In this document: positions 33,091-44,603 of the stretch, in pieces
Layout: each line of letters starts with the position of its first letter
Position numbering within the stretch: the stretch's first letter is position 1
Assembly: GCA_964604165.1 (NCBI GenBank)
Contig: CAZRYF010000017.1
Coordinates: 1 to 64,000, forward strand
Direction: 5' to 3'
Length of the DNA stretch: 64,000 bases
DNA from: JAYZDK01 sp964604165
GTDB taxonomy: Bacteria > Myxococcota_A > UBA796 > CAJQPC01
Program-made: the position numbers and the translations under genes
Notes under the pieces: generated by a model
What the model was told of the DNA's origin: nothing
The model's input: the letters and a program-made list of their open reading frames with translations, nothing else
The model's database searches: none

Positions 33091-35169
33091 TCACTCCTCC
33101 TCGACCGCCGGGAGTGGGACTGAACCTTCCGTGGCAACCCGCGGCTCCAGAATGCGAATCGTGGCGTCGGTCATCGTCCCCCGCCTCTCCACCGTGTACG
33201 CCACGTCCTCCACCCGCACCCACACGCCGTCATGGTCATGGACCCCCCCGCACAGAAAGAGCCCATCCTCGGGTCCCACCGGACAGGAAACCTCCCTCCC
33301 GCCCAAATCCACCACCACCTCGATCCGCCCGACCCAGTCCCGGTGGTTCAACAACCTTCCACCAAAACCCGTGGGAACCCCCTCCGCTGGATCCTCAGGT
33401 GCTTCCATGAACTTCGGCCGCTGGTCATAAAGACGAAACACCCGCACGCCGGTGCCATCCTCAAAGACCCGCTCCTCCACAGACCAGCGCCCCAGAAGAT
33501 CTCTTAGAAAGGTCAACTCCTCGGGTCCATACCGGGCTTCATCCACCACCACGTACTTGAGGCCCGCTCCCATGAGCCAGTCCATTTCCTGGAGGTAGAC
33601 CGCGGAGGGCGCCGTGGCCGAGTTGGGCACGGACTCTCCCACCGTCGAACGGGCCAGGTCCGTCAAGTTCTTGGCAAGCTGCCCCTCCGCCCCCTCTGAC
33701 CTCGCAAGCGTGACCAGGGACGGTGCGTACCGCCCTGCCTTCTGCGTTCGGGTCTGAAGGAACAGCTGATCCGAGCTGGAGACCGCCCGGGAGAACTCCG
33801 CAAAGACCGGCATCTCGTGGCGGCGCCGCTCTCCGGTCTCCGCGGTCTGCTCCACCGGCAACTCCACCGGCAGAAGCAGGGCGGCGCAGGGCTCATCGTC
33901 CTGGGCAATCCAGTCCGCGAAGGCAGGGGTCTGGGGCACGGGCGTGGTCGGGTAGCCTTTCATCCAGCCCCCGGCGTGGGCCCCCCAGAGCCCCAGATAC
34001 AAGGCCATGGCTCCACCCACCACGACCTCCACCGTATCGCTCCGGCGTCCCCCGAGACGGCCCCAGGCCTTGTGGAAAAGTCCGGTCAGAGCCAGTCCTG
34101 AACAAGCCGACAAGACCACAGCAAACGCTGCCAGGTAGCGCCGGGGAAAGCGCACAATGGAACCCAGAGGAGAATCCGCCCACCACTGGATGGGCACCAG
34201 GGGATGGTCCATGGACAGCAACAGATAGGCAGCCCCCAGCACCACCAACCATGCCTGCCGGCGCAAGGCAAACAAAGCCCCCACCCCAAAAGCAAGCCAG
34301 TGGGCCAGCGGTGGACCATACAAGTCGCTGACCCGCCACCCCCTGCTTCCGGGCGAGAGGGCCAGCTGCACCAGGACCTCCAGAGACGCAGCGTTTCCGC
34401 TGCGCACCGCAGCCATGTCATCTCCAGTGCCCGCCAGCACGCTGCCAGCGTTTTCAATGACAGGGGCGAAAACGACCCAGAGCACGCCCGCTCCCACCAG
34501 GGCAGTGGCGCCCGCAGCCGCCATCGCCAAGGCCGCTTTCCGACTTCGAATGCAGCAGGCCGCAAACAGAAAGGCCAGGGCGGAAAAGGACCCAAAGTAG
34601 GCTGACTCCAGGCCGATGCAGAGGGCCAGACCTCCCGCTGCCATCCCCCAGCGCCAGGAGCCCTGCAGCGCGCGGGTCACCGCCACCAACCCCACGGGAA
34701 GCCATGCGACAGCCAGCACCTCCAGGGTGCCATCCCGCAACGCTCCCCCCAAGATCGGCTGGGTGGCGAGAAGGGCCCCTGCCAGAAGACCTCCACCGTT
34801 TCCACCGCCCAGGGTGCGCACCAACCACCAGGTAGCAACCACAGCACCCGCGGTATAGGCGATGACCAGAAGGGAAATGGAAACGTCCGGGCCAAACAGA
34901 CCCGTCAGCGGCGCGATTCCCACCAGGGACAAGGCGGGAAAAGGAAGAAGATCCACACCTGCGGGAAAGTGCACACGCTCCGTATGAAAGGGCCAGCCCG
35001 GCAGTTCGGCCGCCACCAACCAGGCAGACCAGTGGGCCCGGTAGATGTCACTGCCCGGCTCTCCAGGCAGGAGGGATCCCCACCCGGCGAGCAAGTCGCG
35101 GTGGAGAAGCAGCCCCATGAGCAGTGAAATCCCCACCACCAGGGCAGTCTCGGGCAGGCGGGTCTTCAT
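33091..35169 (-). CDS. Large polytopic membrane protein, YfhO/GT-C-like
   Basis: A 692-residue membrane protein with about twelve hydrophobic segments in its first 420 residues, then a soluble C-terminal domain with mixed sheet and helix. The first loop has the acidic DxxR-type pattern SDIYRAHWSAW, where GT-C glycosyltransferases have a metal- or substrate-binding Asp. The C-terminal part includes SDQLFLQTRTQKAGRYAPS and FRLYDQRPKFMEA. Two further membrane proteins of this general build lie at 41123-44603. ATG 35169. It is coupled (2 bases) to the YihY gene. Sugar transfer from a lipid carrier to an envelope acceptor is a reasonable guess but is not established. Confidence 0.7.
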   Translation of the reverse strand: MKTRLPETALVVGISLLMGLLLHRDLLAGWGSLLPGEPGSDIYRAHWSAWLVAAELPGWPFHTERVHFPAGVDLLPFPALSLVGIAPLTGLFGPDVSISLLVIAYTAGAVVATWWLVRTLGGGNGGGLLAGALLATQPILGGALRDGTLEVLAVAWLPVGLVAVTRALQGSWRWGMAAGGLALCIGLESAYFGSFSALAFLFAACCIRSRKAALAMAAAGATALVGAGVLWVVFAPVIENAGSVLAGTGDDMAAVRSGNAASLEVLVQLALSPGSRGWRVSDLYGPPLAHWLAFGVGALFALRRQAWLVVLGAAYLLLSMDHPLVPIQWWADSPLGSIVRFPRRYLAAFAVVLSACSGLALTGLFHKAWGRLGGRRSDTVEVVVGGAMALYLGLWGAHAGGWMKGYPTTPVPQTPAFADWIAQDDEPCAALLLPVELPVEQTAETGERRRHEMPVFAEFSRAVSSSDQLFLQTRTQKAGRYAPSLVTLARSEGAEGQLAKNLTDLARSTVGESVPNSATAPSAVYLQEMDWLMGAGLKYVVVDEARYGPEELTFLRDLLGRWSVEERVFEDGTGVRVFRLYDQRPKFMEAPEDPAEGVPTGFGGRLLNHRDWVGRIEVVVDLGGREVSCPVGPEDGLFLCGGVHDHDGVWVRVEDVAYTVERRGTMTDATIRILEPRVATEGSVPLPAVEEE

Positions 35170-35273
35170 CGAGGTTCATGGATCATACCGGTTTCCCGGG
35201 GAACCTCAATCCCCGGGGAGGCGGTGCGAATCCCGCCATCAAGGGCTATGGTCATTGGCTCCAGAGGTTTGAC

Positions 35274-35780
35274 ATGGCGAGAGCACTCCTGGCCCACGGA
35301 TTGATGGCATGCCTGGCGGGATGCAGCGGCGAATCCGGCTTCAACAACCGAGAGCTTGACGTGAATCCCGTGGAAGGGGACGCGATCATGGAATTGTCTG
35401 CCCAGAGCCTGATCTGGGAAGACATGGAGCCCGGATTGACCGTGGGGTTTGACCTGCTTGTAAGCTCCGTCGGAGAGCTGAACCTTCACCTGTACGAATC
35501 CCGCCTCACCGCTTCCGGCGGAGGCGTGTTCTACATCTCAGAGGACTGGCGGAGCGAAAAGATCGTGGCCCCTGGAAACAACGTCACCATTACCGTGACC
35601 GCTGCGTTTGAAGAGGACGCCGCTGCCGGCGCTGTGGCAGAGGGCATCCTTCGCATTCGGTGCAACGACATCGACTCCACCCTCTATGAGCTGCCATTGC
35701 TTGCAACGGTGCGCGATGAGGGCGCCGACACCGGGCCGGGCGCCGACACCGGACAGGACACAGACGCTGGGACCCCTTGA
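35274..35780 (+). CDS. Small lipoprotein, unknown function
   Basis: A 168-residue lipoprotein: MARALLAHGLMACLAGC gives a lipobox with Cys17. The mature part is beta-rich with VGFDLLVSSVGELNLHLYES and NNVTITVTAAFEED, like an immunoglobulin-like fold. It ends in a Thr/Asp/Gly-rich tail (TGPGADTGQDTDAGTP). ATG 35274 lies where the signal starts; the upstream frame has no signal. The next gene overlaps its 3' end in another frame, so the two are probably one operon. It sits between two minus-strand membrane-protein genes. No named family is recognised. Confidence 0.72.
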   Translation: MARALLAHGLMACLAGCSGESGFNNRELDVNPVEGDAIMELSAQSLIWEDMEPGLTVGFDLLVSSVGELNLHLYESRLTASGGGVFYISEDWRSEKIVAPGNNVTITVTAAFEEDAAAGAVAEGILRIRCNDIDSTLYELPLLATVRDEGADTGPGADTGQDTDAGTP

Positions 35781-36606
35781 CCCACGCTTTCAGGCCCTCC
35801 GGATCTGGACCACAGAAGCTCTCGGCCTGCCAGTCCACGCCATTGTTCGATGTGTACACCCCACTCCAGACGGGGGTGCGGTGCTCGGCTGCGACCATGG
35901 CCTGGTGCGGTTGGGCGAAGACACCTCGGCTGTGCTGTCCTTCCCCGACGGAACTCGCCGAGAGGCCCGTGATGTTCTCTCTATGGCGCTTTTGGGCGAT
36001 GTCCTGCACGTGGCCACCCACCGGGGCATCTACACCCTGACCGAGGGTGTGCTCGACGGGCGAGGCCTGCCTCCCGATGGTGTCGGCGGGTTCGATGATC
36101 TACGCGCAATCCACGCGCACCAGGGACGCTTGTTGAAGGCCTGGCGCACGAAGCTGGAAGGAGGAAAGGGCCCTGGCGACATCCAGTGCTTTGTCTCGGC
36201 ACCCGCGGGAAGACTCTTCGGCGGCACGCGGGACGGGCTGCTTGTGGAAGTGGATGGCGGCCCCCTCAGGCAGTTCCATGACGGTGCGCACGAGGCCCCC
36301 ATCCGCCACCTGGCCTGGAGTCAGGGGGCGCTTTGGGTGGCAGCAGCCGGCGGCCTGCACCGCATGAAGGAGGGCAACTGGACCGCCCAGGCACAGGAAC
36401 CCCTGGCCCTTTGCACGGATCCACGGGACCGCCTCTGGGTGCTGATCGGAGAGTCCCTGGCCGTGGCAGAGTCCGACTGGCCCGCCCGGGTCAAGGTCCG
36501 CTTGAGCCGCCCATGGTGTCTCGCCGCATCGGATGAAGCCCTGTGGGTTGGCGCCCGGGGCGCTCTCTACCGGCTCTCGTTTTCGTCGCGTGGCTCCCAG
36601 ACCTGA
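35716..36606 (+). CDS. Beta-propeller-like protein, unknown function, start uncertain
   Basis: About 296 residues without a signal peptide. The sequence is made of short strands with recurring HxGIYTL / DGLLVEV / GGLHRM / GALYRL turns spaced about 40-45 residues apart, as in two-component-regulator-propeller or YncE-type folds. Typical examples are HGLVRLGEDTSAVLSFPDG and LHVATHRGIYTLTEG. The start is not clear: ATG 35716 overlaps the lipoprotein gene by 65 bases, and a CTG at 35767 is closer to where the propeller begins. The gene ends 40 bases inside the convergent membrane-protein gene. It may sense a small ligand or protein partner; no evidence beyond the fold. Confidence 0.6.
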   Translation: MRAPTPGRAPTPDRTQTLGPLDPRFQALRIWTTEALGLPVHAIVRCVHPTPDGGAVLGCDHGLVRLGEDTSAVLSFPDGTRREARDVLSMALLGDVLHVATHRGIYTLTEGVLDGRGLPPDGVGGFDDLRAIHAHQGRLLKAWRTKLEGGKGPGDIQCFVSAPAGRLFGGTRDGLLVEVDGGPLRQFHDGAHEAPIRHLAWSQGALWVAAAGGLHRMKEGNWTAQAQEPLALCTDPRDRLWVLIGESLAVAESDWPARVKVRLSRPWCLAASDEALWVGARGALYRLSFSSRGSQT

Positions 36607-38087
36607 GTGGGGCGCACCCTCCACCCGGCCCGAGACCAGAAGACACGCCCCTTCCACTTGAGGTCCTTGGAAGGCACGCGCTCATAGGTCTTGGCCATGC
36701 CGTGACCCAGGCCATTGCGGCCTGACTTCTTGGGTCGGTTTACAATCACGGCATCCCAGCGCTGCTCTGCAAAGGCCCTTCGAATGCGTCGGGTGGCCCG
36801 AAACAAAGGACCACCGGGGTGCTCCACATCCCAAAGGGCGATCAAGGGAAAACTCGGAGACTTGCCCACGAGCGCCGGGTACCAAGGGGCATGGGGAACC
36901 AGGACTTCCCCTTCGTAGCCAGAGATGGTGGCCAGTAGCGCTTGTCCTGCCTCCGTATCGGCTTCTGTGGGGGTGTACCGCTTGGGGTCCCAGGCCCCTT
37001 GCCAAGCCTGAATAGCAAACAACAAACCCACGGCAAGTGCCAAGAGAGGGCGCGGACGCGTCAGCCAGAGTCGACCCAGCATCCAGGATCCGACGGCGGA
37101 GAGCATCCAGAACCCGGGCATCAGAACATTGATGAATCCGCCGTGGTGCCCACGCATGACGGCGCACAGAATCCAGACCACACCAGCCGTACCCACCCAG
37201 AAAACCACAGCTTCACGCCGCACCCACTTCCTTCTCTCTTCGCCGTCAGCCAAACCCAACACCACCCCCGCCAAAGCCGCCGCTGCGGCCACCCAGGGCA
37301 CCGCCTCCATGATCTCAATCCAGGCACCGGGAAAGGCCCGTTGGGCCACGAAGGGATGCACCGCCGGCACGCCCAACAAGTACACCAAGAAGCGCCCCTC
37401 CGTGGCCCAGGTCAAGGCCCCGGTCACAAAAACGGCCACGCCGGCGGAGGCCAGGAGAAACCGCAGCGCAATCGCCCGGGAATGGAAGCGCCACAACCAG
37501 TAAAGTGCCGGCAACCCCAACAAGGCGTAGTTGTGCTTGGACAAGTAGGCCGCCACCAGGAGCAGCCCGGCCACCACCACAGAACGGGGTCCCGCGGCCC
37601 GAAGCGCCACGAGAAACCACGACGCGAATCCAAGCGCCAGGGCATCCCCTCGCACCAGGTCGAAAAAGGAGCCGGACTCATCGTAGCAAGAGAGAAAGGC
37701 CGCTGCGCCCCCGACAGCGAAGAGCCAAGGGGTGCGGTCCAGTCGGAGCAAAGCAACAAGGGCCCCGGCAGCGGCCACAGCCGACACCGCTGAGAGGAGC
37801 CGGCCGGTTCCGTAGTCTACAGGCCCCAGGATGGACAAGAACCAGGGATAGAGCGGCGGGTAGATGTAGGGGATGAAGTCCGCGCTGGGCTCCACGTAGA
37901 GACCCAGCCCCTCGCGAAGCCTCCAGGCATGCACCAACATGCCCCCCTCCATCCACTCCAGGTCAAAACCATAGGAGAGCCGGGCGGAGACGGTTTGGAA
38001 GAAGCGCACCAACAAGAACAGCAGCCCCCCGCCGGCGAGAACACATCCCAGCCCTAGGGCGATCGGCCGACCGTGGGGCCGGCTCAC
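36567..38087 (-). CDS. GT-C-like polytopic membrane protein
   Basis: A 506-residue membrane protein with about ten hydrophobic segments. The first periplasmic loop holds DLEWMEGGMLVHAWR and then FIPYIYPPLYPWFL, a pattern of GT-C (ArnT/PMT-like) glycosyltransferases that use lipid-linked sugars. A later loop has RGDALALGFASWFLV. GTG 38087 overlaps the fdhD stop in GTGA, giving MSRPHGRPIALGLG before the first helix; a longer frame upstream is not signal-like. Its 3' end is overlapped by the propeller gene. Sugar donor and acceptor are unknown. Coupling to fdhD is odd, since fdhD works on formate dehydrogenases. Confidence 0.72.
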   Translation of the reverse strand: MSRPHGRPIALGLGCVLAGGGLLFLLVRFFQTVSARLSYGFDLEWMEGGMLVHAWRLREGLGLYVEPSADFIPYIYPPLYPWFLSILGPVDYGTGRLLSAVSAVAAAGALVALLRLDRTPWLFAVGGAAAFLSCYDESGSFFDLVRGDALALGFASWFLVALRAAGPRSVVVAGLLLVAAYLSKHNYALLGLPALYWLWRFHSRAIALRFLLASAGVAVFVTGALTWATEGRFLVYLLGVPAVHPFVAQRAFPGAWIEIMEAVPWVAAAAALAGVVLGLADGEERRKWVRREAVVFWVGTAGVVWILCAVMRGHHGGFINVLMPGFWMLSAVGSWMLGRLWLTRPRPLLALAVGLLFAIQAWQGAWDPKRYTPTEADTEAGQALLATISGYEGEVLVPHAPWYPALVGKSPSFPLIALWDVEHPGGPLFRATRRIRRAFAEQRWDAVIVNRPKKSGRNGLGHGMAKTYERVPSKDLKWKGRVFWSRAGWRVRPTQVWEPRDENESR

Positions 38088-38905
38088 GGAAGAACCGGGG
38101 CGTACTGGTTGCACCGCCCATCCCTAAGAAACCCCACAAGCTGGATGCCGGACTCTTGCGCCAGGGAGACCGCGAGACTGGAGGGCGCCCCCACCGCCGC
38201 CACCACGGGCACCCGGGCCACAAGGGCCTTCTGGACGATTTCAAATCCCGCCCGCCCAGAAACCACCAAGACCGCGTCGTCCACGGGAACCTCGTCTTGG
38301 AGCAGCCTGAAGCCAAGCACCTTGTCCACAGCGTTGTGTCGCCCCACATCCTCCCGAAGCACCTGAATCTCCCCAGCCGCCGAGAACAGGGCGGCCGCAT
38401 GGAGGCCGCCGGTCTTCTCGAAGGCGCTTTGGGACGCTCTCATACGCTCCGGCAGGTCGACCAGCGCCTCCAAAGGTACCCGCAGGGGCGTTTTGAGTGC
38501 CGGCGCCCCAAGCATTACCCGCTCGATGGTGGCCTTGCCACAGACGCCACAGGAGCTGCTGGCGTAGAACTCCCTCTGCGCCGATGCAAAGCGTCCATCC
38601 TCCACCTTCACACCCGCCGCAAGGCGCACATCTACCGTGTTGTCCTGGGGATCCTGGGGATCCCGCACATGGGCCAGGACTGACAGGTCATCTGGGCCGT
38701 CAATGCAGCCCTCGGTGTACAGAAAACCCGCCACAAGCTCCTGATCATGGCCTGGGGTTCGCATGGTAACCGCCAGAGCCCGACCCTCAATTCGAATCTC
38801 CAGTGGCTCCTCGACAGCGACACGATCCGGGGCCGACATGCCCCCTGGATGCCGAATCACCTGGACCGTAGCTGAGGCGGACATTTCCTGGCCGATCTCG
38901 GACAT
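38084..38905 (-). CDS. fdhD: FdhD sulfurtransferase for formate dehydrogenase
   Basis: FdhD moves sulfur from IscS to the molybdenum cofactor of formate dehydrogenases in the cytoplasm. The double-Cys motif SSSCGVCGK has Cys119 and Cys122, matching the catalytic pair. Also visible are AGFLYTEGCI, FEKTGGLHAAALFS, DVGRHNAVDKVLG and VSGRAGFEIVQKA, which are typical. The 273 residues match the usual length. The start ATG 38905 is a choice; 38884 is possible. It is divergent from recQ (48 bases between starts). No formate dehydrogenase gene is visible in the window, so its client must be elsewhere. Confidence 0.9.
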   Translation of the reverse strand: MSEIGQEMSASATVQVIRHPGGMSAPDRVAVEEPLEIRIEGRALAVTMRTPGHDQELVAGFLYTEGCIDGPDDLSVLAHVRDPQDPQDNTVDVRLAAGVKVEDGRFASAQREFYASSSCGVCGKATIERVMLGAPALKTPLRVPLEALVDLPERMRASQSAFEKTGGLHAAALFSAAGEIQVLREDVGRHNAVDKVLGFRLLQDEVPVDDAVLVVSGRAGFEIVQKALVARVPVVAAVGAPSSLAVSLAQESGIQLVGFLRDGRCNQYAPVLP

Positions 38906-38953
38906 AAGCTTGGGCCTATCCTGATACACAGTCCCGGCCAGCTGAGGCGCCCC

Positions 38954-41119
<2,166 letters not shown>

Positions 41120-41122
41120 GGC

Positions 41123-42949
41123 ATGCCCGATGCCGAAAAGCCACTGCCTCGCGGGTCGGCGCTGCCTCGCGGGTCGGAACCGCCACACACGTGGAGACTG
41201 CCACGCTGGTGGGCGTTTTGGCTGATCCTGGGAGTCGGGTTGTGGCTCACGACTCCGTTGTGGGGCGCCACCGGACATGTCTTTGGAGGCATCCTCGTGA
41301 GCGACGGGGCCCAGGGGCCCTGGTTCTATGACTTTGTGGCCCGGGCCCTCCTGGAAGGAGGCGGCCTCGACCGCTTGACAGACTTCAACCACCCGGCGCC
41401 CACCGCACGCCAAGACGAGATTCCAGGCATTGGGGATGCCATTCTCGCCGCTCCTGCGGCCTGGCTCTTCGATTGGCCCCGGCAGTACGGAGTGGCCCAG
41501 TCCCTGGCCATTCTGGTGAACGGTCTTGGCTTTGCCTGGTTGGCCCGCACCATGGGGTGCCGGGGGCTGGGGGTGGCGCTCTCGGGAGTCCTGGGACTCT
41601 GCTGCACCCCTGCCCTCAAGGAACTTCACCTGGCCCGGGTCAACGCGGCCTGGCCCGGGGTTCCCGCAGCGGCGCTGGCAGCCTGGCTCGATCTCATGGA
41701 CCCAAAGCTTCGACCCAACCGGTTTCACGGCTTGTTCCGGCTTTTACTTGCAGCCGTACTGGGGGCCCTGGCGGCGGCGACCTACCCACCCTTTGTGGTC
41801 ATGTTGGTGCCCGTGGGGCTCGTGCTTGCTGCACCCCGGCTTTACCGCGCCGGGCGCATGGAGTGGGGCCTTGCCCTCCTGGCCGTGGCATTGGCTCTTG
41901 GGTTCTTGTGGCCGGAACTGGAAGGAATCCGCGACTCCCCTCGGGTCTCAAATCCCGAATGTGTGCCCGGGACCTGTCCCACGGAAGTGCAACCCGGCGG
42001 CACCTTGCGGGCCCTTGTACCCCTGGCCTGCATTCTCGAGGGGTTCTGCCCGAGGGGAACCCTGGCGGTCCAGGTGGATCAGTGGTTTCGCCTGAGGGAT
42101 GCGGGCAGTGTTCGCATGGGGGCCGGCTTGGCTGTCGGCACCTGGATCTTGGCGCTGGTGGCCCCTCTGCACCGGAATGGGCGGCGCATCATCTGGGGAT
42201 GCCTCGCCTGTTTTGGGGGCTTGGCATTCCTGGCTCTGGGCCCTTGCGCCGCATGGACAGAGGGTCGCCCCATGGGGGCTGCCACCTGGCCACTGTTTCG
42301 CAGCTTCCTTCCCCGGTTCTGGTGTGAGACCGCAGTGCTCCACGACTTCGGACGTTTTGCGACCATGGCGGCGTTGGTGGCAGCCCCCTTGTCGGGTCTG
42401 GCGGTGGAAGGAATCGACAATCGCCTGAGGAACCGAGCGGGACTCGTGCGCTGGGCAGGGTGGCTGATCGCAGCAATGGCCGCAGCACAGGCCCTCTCCT
42501 ACACAGTGGGCCAGCTGACCTTGCCCCAACGGTGGGAGAAAGTGCCCACAAGTCCTACCGCAGCCTTCCTGCGACAGGCCCCTGCGGGGCCCGTCGCCGA
42601 GCTGCCCTTCGACAGCGGCCTACAGTTTCTGTCTGTCATGGAGGCCCCTGATCACCCCCGCATCAATCCCTTCAACGCGGTGGATGGCCCTCCAGCCTCA
42701 GATCCCTTCCTCTCCTGGCTCTATGCACTGGGCAGGGGGCGATTGGATGAGCCCATGCCCTCCCAGACCCATGCGCTCCGGTCCGGGGTGCGATGGGTGA
42801 TTTTCGATCCGACCCGATGCCGGGCACCCTACATGCGGGAGCAAGCTCCTTGCTCCGATGCCGTCGCGCTGGAGTTGGAGAAGGTGTTGGGTGTCCCCGA
42901 GAAACTGGAGCAAGGAGCCCTGGCATGGGAGGTGAGCGGCGATGATTGA
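41123..42949 (+). CDS. Large polytopic membrane protein, first of two tandem paralogues
   Basis: A 608-residue membrane protein with about ten to twelve hydrophobic segments and a soluble C-terminus. The first loop after helix 1 is SDGAQGPWFYDFVARALLEG, followed by RLTDFNHPAP. It shares these with the next gene (DNVQTAWFYDW, RLSDFNHPNP) and also shares DWPRQYG, VHDFGRFA-type and DPTRCRAPY segments. Residues 1-22 contain two LPRGS repeats. The ATG 41123 lies 3 bases after the recQ stop. GT-C glycosyltransferase relation is likely by build. The last eight bases overlap the next gene. Biological role unknown. Confidence 0.72.
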   Translation: MPDAEKPLPRGSALPRGSEPPHTWRLPRWWAFWLILGVGLWLTTPLWGATGHVFGGILVSDGAQGPWFYDFVARALLEGGGLDRLTDFNHPAPTARQDEIPGIGDAILAAPAAWLFDWPRQYGVAQSLAILVNGLGFAWLARTMGCRGLGVALSGVLGLCCTPALKELHLARVNAAWPGVPAAALAAWLDLMDPKLRPNRFHGLFRLLLAAVLGALAAATYPPFVVMLVPVGLVLAAPRLYRAGRMEWGLALLAVALALGFLWPELEGIRDSPRVSNPECVPGTCPTEVQPGGTLRALVPLACILEGFCPRGTLAVQVDQWFRLRDAGSVRMGAGLAVGTWILALVAPLHRNGRRIIWGCLACFGGLAFLALGPCAAWTEGRPMGAATWPLFRSFLPRFWCETAVLHDFGRFATMAALVAAPLSGLAVEGIDNRLRNRAGLVRWAGWLIAAMAAAQALSYTVGQLTLPQRWEKVPTSPTAAFLRQAPAGPVAELPFDSGLQFLSVMEAPDHPRINPFNAVDGPPASDPFLSWLYALGRGRLDEPMPSQTHALRSGVRWVIFDPTRCRAPYMREQAPCSDAVALELEKVLGVPEKLEQGALAWEVSGDD

Positions 42950-44603
42950 TCGAGCCAAACACGCCGCGGCCTGGGGCCTTGTGGTTGCCGTCGCCTTCTG
43001 GGTTTCCTGGCCCCTGTGGACAGCAGAGACCTCGTTCTATGGGGCACTGACCGGGGACAACGTGCAGACCGCCTGGTTCTACGACTGGACAGCCCGCACC
43101 TTGGCTGCTGGCGGTGACCTCGGGCGCCTGTCGGATTTCAACCACCCGAACCCCTACGAACGGGCAGTGGATTTTCCCGCCGTAATGGATGCTGTCCTTG
43201 CTGCTCCCATGGCTTGGGCCTTTGATTGGCCCCGGCAGTTCGGAGCAGCCCAGGGACTAGCGGTTCTCTGCAATGCCCTGGGATTTGCCTGGCTCGCACG
43301 GGCCCTCGGGGCGCGAGGACTGGGCATCGTGGTGGCGGGTGTTCTCGGCGCATGCTGCCACCCTGCCTGGAAGGCACTGCACATGGCCCGCATGAATGCG
43401 GCCTGGCCCGGACTCTCGGCCGCCGCCCTTGGGGCCACCGCAGAGGTGCTACGCCCGGGTGGATTCTCCTGGTCCAGGCCAGCCTGGGCCGTGGTGGCTG
43501 GCGCACTGGGGGCAGCAGCGGCCACCGCCTATCCGCCCTTCCTTGTCATGCTTGCCCCCTTTGGAATCATCCTCGTCTTGGGAGAGTGCCGCCGGTCCAG
43601 TCCATGGGGCTGGTTCTTTCTGTGTGTCGCCCTTGCATTGGGCGTGGGACTGGCCTTTGGAGAGCTCTCAAGCATTCTCGGGTCCAGTCGAATTGCGCCG
43701 GAAGCCTGGGATGCAGCCACATGTCTCACGGCAGCATGTCCAGATGCCACGCTGACGGTTCCCGCTTCCCGTTTCTTTCTTCGGGCACCCCCCACCGGGA
43801 GGGAGCAGATGCTGGCGGGCATGGCCCTGTCCGCTTGGGTGCTGTCCCCGCTGTGTCTGCTGGCCCCCAATCGACGCGGGGTGGGAGTCGCCGGCCTTGT
43901 GTGTCTGGTCGTCTTGGGAGGGCTCGCCCTGGGCCCCTGCCCCACCTGGGCAGGCCAAAGTGCTCCTGGCACCTGGCCCGAATTCCTCACCCGGGCTGCC
44001 TGCCGAGTGTCCGTTGTGCACGACTACGGTCGGTTTTCTGCCATCGGCGCAGCCATTGGAGCGGGCCTGACGGGTTGCGGATTGGAAGCACTGCACCGGC
44101 GTCTCTCCGGTAGAGCCCGGTGGGGGGCGGTTCTCCTGGCCGGTGCCGTGCTGGGATTGAGCGGCCGATACACCTTGGGACAGGTCACACATCCGAACCG
44201 GTGGACCCAGGTTCCCCACCTGGCAACCACCGAGTTCCTCGCATCCATCGAGACCCCCGTGGCGGAGCTTCCCTTCGATCCCTCCATCCAGTATCTCTCG
44301 GTGTTGGAGACGCCGGGGATTCCCCGGGCGAATCCCATTCGACGGTCTGATGCTCGCCGAGAATCCGATCCGTTCAGAACGTGGCTACACCAATTGAGCA
44401 CGGGAAAGGTGCCCGACACCGCCCCCACTCTGGACCAGGCCCGGGAATCCGGTCTTGGATGGGTGCTGTTTGATCCATCCCGTTGTGGACCGCCCTACCC
44501 ACCGCCTGAAGCCTGCTCGTCCCGGGTTTCATCCGCCATCGCACAGGTACTCGGCCAGCCCATTGCTGCCGGAGGCACAGCAAGGGCTTGGTCGATCAGG
44601 TGA
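42942..44603 (+). CDS. Large polytopic membrane protein, second tandem paralogue
   Basis: A 553-residue paralogue of the preceding protein, with the same layout: a first loop with GDNVQTAWFYDWTARTLAAG and LSDFNHPNPYERAVDF, a central helix group, DYGRFSAIGAAIGAG, and a C-terminal soluble part with LGWVLFDPSRCGPPYPPPEA. Divergence between the two is high but length and order of blocks agree, so they come from an old tandem duplication. ATG 42942 overlaps the previous stop by 8 bases. It ends 8 bases inside the opposite-strand glycoside-hydrolase gene. Function is unknown; GT-C-like sugar transfer is a guess. Confidence 0.72.
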   Translation: MIDRAKHAAAWGLVVAVAFWVSWPLWTAETSFYGALTGDNVQTAWFYDWTARTLAAGGDLGRLSDFNHPNPYERAVDFPAVMDAVLAAPMAWAFDWPRQFGAAQGLAVLCNALGFAWLARALGARGLGIVVAGVLGACCHPAWKALHMARMNAAWPGLSAAALGATAEVLRPGGFSWSRPAWAVVAGALGAAAATAYPPFLVMLAPFGIILVLGECRRSSPWGWFFLCVALALGVGLAFGELSSILGSSRIAPEAWDAATCLTAACPDATLTVPASRFFLRAPPTGREQMLAGMALSAWVLSPLCLLAPNRRGVGVAGLVCLVVLGGLALGPCPTWAGQSAPGTWPEFLTRAACRVSVVHDYGRFSAIGAAIGAGLTGCGLEALHRRLSGRARWGAVLLAGAVLGLSGRYTLGQVTHPNRWTQVPHLATTEFLASIETPVAELPFDPSIQYLSVLETPGIPRANPIRRSDARRESDPFRTWLHQLSTGKVPDTAPTLDQARESGLGWVLFDPSRCGPPYPPPEACSSRVSSAIAQVLGQPIAAGGTARAWSIR

